NCBI GenBank assembly: GCA_036850595.1
Contig: CM072155.1
Coordinates: forward strand, 8,558,256-8,622,255
Length of the DNA stretch: 64,000 nt
Source of the DNA: Rhyacichthys aspro
Taxonomy: Eukaryota; Chordata; Actinopteri; Gobiiformes; Rhyacichthyidae
Direction of reading: 5' to 3'
Shown here: piece by piece, positions 25,001-37,000 of the stretch
Numbering within the stretch: the first letter of the stretch is position 1
Layout of the letters: the number at the start of each line of letters is the position of its first letter
Notes under the pieces: model-generated
What the model was told of the DNA's origin: nothing
The model's database searches: none
The model's input: the letters and a program-made list of their open reading frames with translations, nothing else
Translations under genes and position numbers: made by a program

Positions 25001-28000
25001 TGTTCATGTTTGGCTGAATATCGGTTAAACTGAAAAGCCAAGCAAGACAATATTTGTATCAATCTCAACACTTTTGCCTACAGTGTGAACATAGCCTTGG
25101 GTTGTGTTGTGAAAACTGGTAGTAGTGTACGGTTTATTACAGGATTTTCAAGCAGATGTTGCCTAATTCTTATTCCTGGCCAGTGGGTAAGTAAAGTGAG
25201 GCAAAGAAAAGTAGGTTGCCTGCTTTTGGGAAATTTGGACGAGAAAGGCGGAGCAGTGTGCTAAACATATTCGCCAAGAGGGGAAAGGGATTTTGATGCT
25301 CATTTTTTATTGGCTCTTTGTGGCTATCTCTCAGGCTGCTGCTGTTGGATGGATGTCATCGAAATTGGGTCAGGTGTTTGTTTGTGTGTGAGTGGTCCAT
25401 GACAGCTTTGCCTGTCAGAGATGACGTCCTGACAGTACGAATTTTGGCTCAGCTCGGTCCGGCACTGACGTCACTCTGTCAGTTAATCTGATCCACACTG
25501 AAGCCAAACCGAGACTTTGGAAACTTCTTGGAAAACTTGGCGCAGTAATCCGGCAACTCATGGCATATATACTCAATTTTGGCTTTTGAAAAGGTTAGGA
25601 AGGAAGTTGAACTGGCTCTATTTTTAGCTAGTGGTCACTTTTAATGAGACAAACTGCTGGAAGAGAGCCAAGCCTAATGAGAACATTTTCTGAAAAGCTG
25701 TACTGCCCACAAGCCGAATGTAAGGGCTGGTGAATCATTTGGGGATCTGGATACTTTTTGAAAGGTGATCATGAAAAAAAATGTGTCTGAGGGATAGCTG
25801 CAGACTAGCACTGTGAAACTGCCCCAATGGGTTATTTAGAAGCTTATTTTTAGAAAGTGGAGCAAAGTGATGCCTTCCATGACTTTTATAGAAAGAGATG
25901 AGAAATCCATTTTGCTTAGTTGGGCTTTCACAGTTCCCTTTGACTCAGCAGCCAATGTACCCCAGTCACAGTCTGTCTCCCTTAGATTTTCTCTGGTTTA
26001 ATGTAGATCTATTTTTAAAGATGCTACCTGGAGTAAGGTGAGGAATATTTTTAAAGGCAAGTGTTGGTGGAACTTGGAGCCCACTTTATGACGATTTTAA
26101 CACCAAGGACACACACAGTTTTTCTAAAATGGAAAATCTCACTTCCTCCGTCCGCTGTAATCCGTATGATCACCGCCTAAACAACTAACTAACTAAACAA
26201 TATTAATATTTCACAGTTTTATGTTGGAGCTAAGGTCTCAACTCAACACTTCTTTTCAACACCCACGTATTCTCTACCACGCTTGCCCAGTCGGATTTCC
26301 TGTGGCCTTTCTCTCAGCGTAGGTGAAGGTCATGCTGAGTAAAAAGCATTTTCTTAAGCTGTCGTACACGGATGTGATGTTTTTCCACACTTCTGTTGCA
26401 TACTTGGAACACTATCGGTCCTGACGGAGTTCAATACAAAGGAAAACAAATCCCTGTGGACCGCTGCCCTGCATGTACTTTATCTAAAAAGGAAGTTTGT
26501 GATGTCATGTTGGGGGGAAAGAGTTCATGTTCACAATACAAGCAACAATTGAACTCCTTAAAAGCCATAATGTTTCCAGGTGGCCTAAATTGTTTTACTG
26601 TACTCTCCTGGTCAACACTTTGTAAATCTTTGACAGGACCTTAGAAATGAGTGACTCACGCTTCTAGTTTTTTATGGCTCAAACAGTACAGTCCTGAAAA
26701 GGCCAGTTTGACCTGCCATCATTAGTTCCCTGTCAGGCGTCATTACTCCAAATCAGAAAGCGACCCCTTGTACGGACATACAGTACATAACCTTCTATGT
26801 TTTAATCAAACGACTACGGGTTCAGTGGCCCATAAAGTCACCAGTTTAAAGGCTAATTTGAAGCTTCTTGGCCTAGATCGTATTCGATTTAGAACCACCT
26901 TCCTTTCATTTTTCTTAGGACTTTGAATGTAGCCTAAGATCAATGCACCGTAAATGTGCCGAGATCAGTTAGTGACTCATATTGTGCATTTTCATATTGA
27001 CTCGTCCCTTCTATAAGCAACATCTTCAAAAAGGTACACACCCACAAAATAAGGGGTATTTTCCATTCATTTGCATGTACACGTAATATAATAAAACTAA
27101 ATTAGACACACAATTAGATGTGAAAATATACATATTATAAATAAAAAAAATAAATCTTACTGATGTTTTACTGTGGGCTTAAATTTTAATCAGGTATGTT
27201 GGATGCTTTATGAATTTTTTTGCATAGCCATTTAGCTGTATTTATTACTTTACCTAAATATGCACCTGGCCTGACTTCCACTGAGCTTATTATAAACTTA
27301 AATCAAAAGGGACCAGACTAATTCTTTGTATAAAGTAGAAAAAAAAATTAGGATGGCTGACGAGGCTATTACAATGTTTTATAAAGACATCAATTTTACC
27401 TAGGGTTTGGCAGATAAAGTGCTGTACTATGTATGCTAAACTTGTCATGCCAGTCTTAAGGAGAAAAAGTCCTAATACAAACTGTGTATTCTGTAAACTT
27501 TAATTTTGGGTCCTTCATGTGGTGTTATTCTATACAACATGGACATCTACAAAAACACGAAAATGTCTTAAATTTTAAAACACATTCCCTCACACAGAAA
27601 AATCTGTATTTATTTGAAGTGAAATAATTTAAAAAATGTTAACACTAGTCAGTGGAATCAGTTTGTTGTTTTTTTTTACCAGTGTTGATTTTTGGTGACA
27701 TTATTTTCCATTTGTTAAGGTGTTGTCAATTTATTTGTGGTTAAATTAAGTTTCTCAATTTTTTGTTTTGAAAGTATGATAGCCCTACCTTAGTATTCAG
27801 TCACTTTTAGCCTGTAGCCTTTAGCTGGTGTTGGTTAATTACATGTATATGTAGCTCGCTAATGTTCTCTAACCAGTCACAGACAGCACACACCTAGTCA
27901 GTCAGATTTGCCATTTGCTAACTTTATACACACTGCTAAAGCATTTTCATTCAAAAATATATCTGCTTGTTGTCCATTGCCAAATAGTGCACACAGCTCA

Positions 28001-31000
28001 CCGTGCACATAAAATGGTAAAAAATAAAGGGAGCATCTGCTGGGTTTATATCAGTCAGTGAAGGTGACTGTTTTATATTCTGGTCCCAAAAAAGCAATGC
28101 CTTTATTCTGTCTCCATTTTAGATTTTCATAGCATGCAGCACAGTTCAATGGCACAATATAATACCACAGCTCAGTGACTGAAACACAATTGATAAAGAC
28201 CAGACCAAGACAGAAACTCAGGCAAATAGAGAGGAAAAAAAGGGGGGAAGAAATGAAAATAAAAGAAAATGAATGCACAGTTATTGCAGATAAAGGAGGC
28301 GGCGTGATTTCGGTTTTTATTTCTCTGTTTTGTCACGACGACAGTGGAACAGCCGGTCCCCTGTGGGTTCAGGCCTCAGAGGGTTTCACACTTCCTCTGT
28401 TCTGACTTGTTTTAAGTCGAGGCTCACTCCAGTCTTTGTTATTGTCGCAAGCCACCTCATTTCTATGTCTTGTCTTAACCCACATCAGACTCTGAAAATG
28501 ATTGTTTAGGTAGTTCATACAGTATGTTATTTGCTTCTGAGGGAACATCGCTAATGGAGGGTTTTGATTCTCAGTGGCTCCGCCCCCTGAGCCTTACTAA
28601 TGACGGCGGCTCCAATCATCCCAGCTCGTCTTAATTATTCCTCTCTTCAGTCTAAGCACTGTTGGCTTGGATGTAGACGTTTCTCAGTAGAAGGCTTTGA
28701 TCACACTGCAGGGAAAAATGGCCCATATATGTTGTTGCATTATTGTACTGTATGTTAGTTTAGCTTTTTGGAGAGAATTGGATCATGATCAACATTAGAA
28801 CCCCCTAATTCTTAACAAGGAACAACTTGGCAACTAAATGTATTACTTTATGGACACAATTTCTAGGCGCAGCTAGAGTTCTTACAGATTGGTGCAGCAT
28901 CCAAAGCAATGCAGTCTATATAACAGTCTGTTGAGGTGAAGAAGGAGCTGAGCCGAAAAGGCTAAAAGGTCAGAACCAAAAGGACAAGATCTCGGACACA
29001 AGCGACCGAAATGAGTTTTCCCTGCAGGGTTGCTGGGCGCTCTATTAGAGATAAAGTGAGGATCAAAAGGAGCCAAGCCCCTGGAGTCCTACGTGCGGAG
29101 GTGTATTACAATCATGAATCAAATTTGTAAAGGTGACCATAATCTTAAAAAATGACATTTTCAAAGTAGTTTGGCCTGTTCACATTGTTGCAATTCAGAA
29201 GTAACTAGGATACATTTGAGGCCAGTGTGAACGTAGCCTGATTGAACTGTCACCGCACTTCCCACCTTTTTTATCACCTTTCCCTACATTCGTTCCAGGA
29301 GCAGATTTTTTTCATTCTCTCCTCCTCCTCTCCATCTTTCACAACAGGGGACAGGAATGCTTTATTAAAGTTGCTGGAGAAGCTAAAGTCCCTCCTCTCT
29401 CTTCCACTCAATCATGCACGGGCAAAGTGACACTGTACCCTAGACAAGCAATCGCATACGACAAATGATGAAACCCGCCCCATAACTCCGAGGCACGCTT
29501 CGATCAATTGCGCCTAAAGAGTTAAACTGACATCGGGATGTGTCAGGGTGAAGTACACATCTGCAGCCGTTTTGAAAGTGAACAGGAGATTAGAGGAGGC
29601 AGACAGACAGCCCGAACAGCACAGAACAGGGAAGTGAGACCAGATTGATGTAAGAAGGAAGTGCACGGCAAAGATGGACAGATGACCTTCGCCAATTGTG
29701 CTGGCGCAGAGTAAAAGTTTTTAAAATAACTCTTCCTATCTAGCGTCTTGCATTTTCCCTGGTTTTCAGAGCTTTAATCCAAAGTCTGTCATTTATGGAG
29801 TAATCTCTCTATCGCTGTGGGCCTTAATTACGCTGGATCAGGCAGATGAGAGTGTGTTGGAGCCAAAGCAGATGTGCTGTGTGTTCTGTAATGAAAGTGT
29901 TAATACGACATCACCTGACACAGGAACAGCTACAATATGACATCTGCTTTCTCACCTCCTCCGTTTCCTTCCTCTTTTACTGTCTCTCCTTTAACTGTAA
30001 CAGATGTTTTAGCATTGTTTTTTTGTGAACAGAGAAACTAGGAATGCAACACCAAAGAAGTGTAGTAACGTAGTATAGAGTAGACAATATACCGTATTTT
30101 GTATTAAAAAAGGAGGACATGGACTGATACTATTGCTTTACTGATACTATCGGTCTGATCACTTTTGCACAAGCAGCCATCGAGAAGGCTTGTGCTTCCA
30201 TTGCAATATGTAGGGTAGCTACACAAGTTATGCGATATAAATATATTTTATTCTAAAATTTAAACAGTTTTAAAAATAATAAAAAGAAAACTTCATGCAG
30301 AGTGGCACAAGAGGCTTAAAGTATGACATATACTGCTGCAATAACCAGTGGCAAAAATCTGCAGTTTTAGAGACTACTTCATGCCACAAGTTCTGTTATT
30401 CCTTGATATGTTGACAGTGAATAACGCACTAAAAAGCTGACTGAAGCAGAAAAGGTTCTTGCAAATAAACCATTCTCAAACTCTGTCTCCAAATAAACAG
30501 ACTGCAGAGTTTGTTTGAAAATGGAAATGCCTCTAGAAGAATTGAGAGCTCTAATACTAAAAAACTGTATTTAGCTCTTACATTGGCCAGATCTGTTACA
30601 ATGTGTTCCACTAATGTTTACTATACTTAACTGACAATTAGCGTCACTTGCTATTTTGATGTTTGCTTCATTTTGGACTGATTTCTGGTGATTAATATAA
30701 ACATAAATTTGTGCTAGAGTGTTTTTTAAACCTGCATAAGGATTGTAAAGAGTTAATAAGGTAAATAATGCAAATAGATGCACATAAACCTGACACAAAG
30801 GTCTTAATGATCGTTTTTTCTTTTTTAATGGTCAAGGAGGTCTCATCCTACACTTATGGTTCTTTTTCTGATTCATTCACACTGATGAAAATGTGCCCTT
30901 TATTATCTATTTTTAACTCCTCACAAAACAATGAATAACAGAAAGTGTAAAGCCCCTTAAGGAAAGTCAACCTCCCCACATCCTGTTTGATATGTCTACT

Positions 31001-34000
31001 CTTTTCACACCTTTTAGCTGTTTTCCGCTTTCCGTAGACCTGACTTCACCTACCTGCAGTAACAGTGCCCCACCAGCAGGTTGCAGCACTAAGCCCAAAA
31101 AGCATGGGGCTGATACAGATGATGCAGACAGAGTGATCAGTGTGTATTTGGACTAGGGGCTCGATGGAGACTTGGGGTAGAAGATAACAACACAGATTTT
31201 GTTTAGGAGGGAAGTTTGATTATAAGGCACATTATGTGGAAAATGAGTAAACACAAAAGTAAGAGAGGATGGACAGAGAGAGTAAAGCGAGTGAATGGAG
31301 CGAAACAGAGAAGTCAGGGAGAGAAGGGCAGGATGGAGTTGTAGCTGAATGCCATGCAGTCATCAGGGAGTTGGGCCCGCTTGTTCACAGGGCTCAGCGG
31401 ATGAATAAAAGAGCAGGGAATTCTGGGAGGAAACAGGCTGTTCATCATGAATTCTCTCTAAGATGATGCAGAGCTAATGGCAGCGGACACTGTGGCTGCA
31501 TATTTTACAGTTTGTTTACAGCATGGCATTTGAAAAACATTACTGACATAAAACCTAACCTACTGAGCTAACAACATCCATATGGCTAGACACAATTTAT
31601 ATCTGTCAGCTAGTTTCTGATCGATTCAACATTTTTGTCTCCTGTGGGCAAACAAGCAACCTTTTCTGCTTCCAAGGGGACAACTTTTTTCTCTGCTGGT
31701 TGCAGTTTAGAACGTCTTCCATGTTCCTGACAGCTTACACTATAACGAGCATGCCTGCCTCGCCTTCAGCGGAGGACAGTTTCATTCTCTCACACCATAT
31801 TCACGTCTCGGCATTCGTTTTAAGCGTTGTAAAAAAACGCTGGCCTCTAAACCTGTAAGATATGAATCAGCCTACACTGAGCCAGACTCACACCTACTCT
31901 GCAATGCTTTTAGAACTACGGGGGTGTTACATGGACTTCCGCTGAATATTGGATACAGTTATATAATAGTACGATCGCGGCGAGATGTCCAGATTTCTAA
32001 GGATAAGCTGACGAGTTACTAAGCAACCAGCACACAGCAGGATAGGTGAGTCGTTGCCAACGGAAAGCGGCCAAACTCCTTTTAATCACCACAACAAGAT
32101 CGTCACTCCAGCCCTGTTTTAATGACACTATGGCTATTTTTGGATCAGACTTAATTATTTTTTAGGCAATTGAAGGCATTTATATCAGATTATTATGCAG
32201 AAGGGTGGATAGAGACCTACTGTGAATTACTGCAATGCAATGACATGTTATCATAGCATGTCGTTGAATTCAAAGCCAAACATTTTTAGATCTATTGTGA
32301 TTGATCAATTGATAAAATAACGTTTTAAAGCTTGTGTGTTTGTTTGTTTTAATTTGCAGTTATGGGGACCACGTTCAGCATTTCAAGGTGCTCCAGGACC
32401 GCTGCGGTCAGTATTACGTGTGGGACGAGGTCTTCTCCTCTCTCAATGAACTGGTGGAGTTTTACCATAGCAACAGCATCGCTAAGGAAAGGACTGTGTT
32501 TCTGAGGGACCCCGAGCACTTCGCCAGGGTATGTGCATTACAAAAGTCTGTTCATATAGTCATCAATCTCCCTCGAAGTATGGCATGACTTCCTTGAGAC
32601 TTAATTAAAGACAAATGAGAAAAAAGGAACTTTCTATCTATTTTGAAATTACTACACTGTTATTGTTCAGTCATGTTTTCCCAAACTTGACAAGCCATCC
32701 GTGAGTTAATATTTCACTCCTTGGCATCTTTGAGGCACATCCATTTTTTTTTTGAGACAGAGCTGACAGCTGGGCCAGCAGTCCATTTGTTGCAAAGATT
32801 TCTGGAGCTGCGGTTTTGGCAGCATGTTTTTGCAGAGAAGGTACAGCCAAGTAATAAAAGATCATAGGTCAGCTGTCATTTTGTAACCCAACCAGATCAG
32901 TCATGTCAGGCGCCAAGCCACAAGGAGAGTGAGGTGGAGCCTAGTGAAGGAAATTATTCAGCAGTCACAGTCAACTCCATAAGGTCTAAAATGACATATT
33001 ATGAGGATTATAAGGAAGAACACTTCAAATGTATGTATCCTCGTTTGCCATATTGTGGTTAGCAGATTTAGCCCTGTAAAGTATTCCCGATACCTGCTGA
33101 TGAAACTGATGTTTAGATTTAACAAATTTTTACATATTTTCTATGATTAAATGCCTTGATAATGATAAAATAACTAAAATTACAAAAAGTAAGTATGTAA
33201 GTTTATTGAAAGTCACTCTCCCTTACTTTGGATAACTGTTCAGAAAAGACTATATGCATTTCTGTGACTGTGTCTGCATTGAACAGACAGTGCCAGCCTC
33301 TTTTGAAACTTCTAAAATAGGATGGGAGCCTAAAATACACTTGTCTTGTACACAGTGTGTTGACACAGTGTGTGACTGTTGACACCCACAAATGGCAGTG
33401 ACATTGGTGTTCACTTCAGCAGTGTACACAGTGTCTATTGTTATTGGGCGATGTGAAAAAGACTATAGGATGTGAAATAACAATTGACAAAACTTGCTTA
33501 CGTTGTTTAAATAATTATGCAGCCGGTTTGACATTGCCAGTTGGTATTCCTGGGAGTGGCAGGTAAACCCTCCTGCAGGCTGCGAAGGAATCTGATCCAC
33601 ACTCACTGCGACATGACAGTGTGTTAACATCAGTTTTTAAACATCCGTGTGCTCATACATATCACATGTCATATTTGTTTGTAAATCTAGGCCTTCACAA
33701 AACATCTGGAAACTGAATACCCATCACTGATTCCTTACAAACTGTCATTACTGAGAGAAGGTGTAATTATACAACATTGAAACAAGTTTGCAGCTATCAC
33801 TTTACAAAGGCACTTCACAATTCACCTTCAGTAAGATGGCGCTTGTTCAACTTGCAACTTATCCCTTTTTACTTGTCGAAGTAATGTACAAATACATAAT
33901 TTACAACAAATTACAGAGACATGACACTTTAAGTAGCTGCATGCAATTCCAGTCACCTCTTCCTGACTTCACTTGCCTCCAGAAGTCACGTCGCTTGAAT

Positions 34001-37000
34001 TTGTCCGTGTGGGATCGTTTACTCTAATAGTAATTCACATTCCCACAAGAGTCCTAACAACATAAAATAAACATTAATTCTAATATTAACTCATGTTAAT
34101 GGCCACTGAATATTCCACAGAAGTATTCCACATTACCTCACATCATTAATGCATGTCTGCTGCATATAAGGGTTAACAGGAAGTGACACGGATTTACATT
34201 TGGGTCACATTAGCTATTGACGAGAGGGCTAACTGTCCTTATAAGGCAAGCACACCATCTTCTAATTTTTGCATCTACTTTACATCAATTTAAACGATGA
34301 GATCAAAAGCTGTGTAAATACTCACTTTACATATTGAACAATTGTTTAATTCTAGTGACTTTCAGCTTTTACCAAGAAATAGCTCCAGACCAAAATCAAG
34401 TGGCCATCTAAAATGTGTTGTGTATCTAAGCCAGTCAAAATCTACTTGATCCACTTTTATTGATCTTGATGAGTGAGCTAAGCCTGATACTGCAGATGCT
34501 GTGGGTGCTTGAAACCTTTGTGCTTGGTGTGTATGCAGCAAAAATATTCCGCACCACAACAGCATGCAAGGACAACTGGAAAGAGAGTGTGTGTGAGAGT
34601 ATGTTTTTACCTTTAGCCGAGAGGACAGTGATGCAGCAGTGAAGGTTAGTTACGTTATTGCTAACAAAACAGCATTAGCATCAAAACCATATTGTGAGGG
34701 TGAGTTTGTGAAAAAAAAAGTTTGTGTTGACATAAGCCTTTTTGTTTGCAATTGTTGACAGCACTGATAGCGACATCTACTTGTACTTCTTTGCACTAAA
34801 ATAAAGGGAAAAAATGTTATCTATAGGTTATTATGCTATTATTGTGGGTTTTCATCACCTTTCGCTTTAAAAAGATATTTTTATACGACTTAAATGTTGT
34901 TGCAGACAGATATTTATGAGGGAAAGGTGTTGACAATCATATGGTACAGCTAAATATCAGGAGGTTGATGGTCTAGAGTGCCTGATATTTGAAAACCTGT
35001 GCCGTGCAAAATCTCCATTGCATGTTTTAGTATCAAAATATTCATCTCTCAAATCTGGAGCAGGTGCAAGTGAGGTATTTTGCTCACGGCCGTCTCATCG
35101 GTAGTTAAACACGAGATAACGACAGCTTTCTCCTGGGAGCATGACAAAACCGCATGACCTAAATACAGCGACACACAAAAATCTCACTAGTGAACAACTC
35201 CAACAAAGACAAAAAAAATAAAAAAATTTAAAAAAGCAGCCACTCACACTGTTTACCTTTTGACCTTGTCACACTGTGGCTATAATTACACTACCTCTCA
35301 TGCAAAATAAAAAAATGTGCACATACAAGCCCCCCAAAAGAGAAAAGCATTCATTTTTTGTAAAAGTTTGATTAGCATATAATTAAAGATATATAATGAA
35401 CTGATGCTAATTTCATGTTTACGCTTCCTAATTTCATTGTGTGCTGTTCTGCAGTTAATTTATTCTCTGATTACATTTTACTGCCGTGGAAAGTGAGACA
35501 ATTTATTTGGTATCCATTGTGGAATTCAATTAAATCACTTTGTCAGCTTGGGATAGCTTTACATTGCACTGAAAACACTCGACTGCACTTGCATTATATC
35601 GCCACTGCCCTACTAGATTGACAGTGACAGCATTATGACGAACAATATAACGCTGATAGTTATCATTATATGTAATAACAGCAACTCCATATCATGTAAT
35701 TTTGTCCAATTGCAGGCTATTATATTGTCGCAAATTACTTTGATCACGTCATTTGAACAACTGATGCTTTAAATAACATCAAAGCAGTGTAGTTTATTTA
35801 AGCTTTACGTTGTCAGTATGCCAATGGTTGTTTTATATATGTATATTCACAGGTCAAAGGCCATTGGTGCAATCTACACAATAATGAGGTTTGCGTGCAA
35901 GAGAGATCTTGACTGTATCTGAAGCTATATTTAGCTGTCACCGTTTTGTTGTTTCTTCTTGTAGTAAATTTCATCAACATTATTCTGATTTGAAATGAGT
36001 CTGAAAATCTTTTAATACATTTGTCCTTTCAATAATAGCATTCTTGGAACTAACCCAACCTTATAGTGACATTTCCTTGTCAAGGCTTAGAGTCAAAATG
36101 CATCACAGCGCGACCCACAGTAGAGACTAGTGCATTATGTGTTTACCTTGGTGCCTATATAGCATTTAGGAGGGAAAACATACACTTCCTAAAACTGCAG
36201 TGGCCTGTGGTTTGAATGCCAAAAGTAAGTGTCGGTTTCCTTTGAACAACCCGACATTTTCTTGTTAAAATATGTAAACTTGAAGCATCCCCACATCACA
36301 TCTATTTGGCTGCCAAGGACTTTAAAAAAAAGTAACAGCAAAATCTCATTCAACTTAGCAAAACTTCCTAGTGCCTTCCCTTTTTCTTTTTTAATATCTT
36401 CTGTATTCTAAAATATTAATGCACTCTCTTCCTCAGTTACCAATGCTGTTTCTTCGGCTGCACTAACATTGCAAATATACAATTCCAAAAGCAAAACATT
36501 GGCCTTTTTAGCCGCTTAGATAGTCTGATTCATCCTTGAAAACAAGTTTACATTTCAGACATTTTCATAAAGAGTTTTTTTAAGCTGATTACTCCTCCTC
36601 TAAACTGATCTGACACCATGACACAATCACAATTTTTTTTTTTTTTCGACAGTAGGATCAATCTGCATCACGTACTTCCGCCCATTGTGTGCAAAAGGTC
36701 TGAGTGTCTCCACATCAGCTCATTACATGGTCCTGGATCATTTCTTATCTCAGCATAGCAGAATGAAAAAAAAAGAATAAAAGAAGTCCTCTTAGCTTCT
36801 ATCTTTACAGCACTTTCTCATTCACGTTGAAATGCAGTGTCAGGCCCTCAAATGCCCTCGGTGTGTGTTTTTCTGAGACAAATGTATCTCGCCTTAGTAC
36901 TAATCTAGAGTCCGTTGATGTTACCGAGTCATTTGTTCCACTGTCAGTTCTCGCTGTGGGTCGCGGCGGGCTCTGGAGAGGATGCTGATTACAGGGCGGT

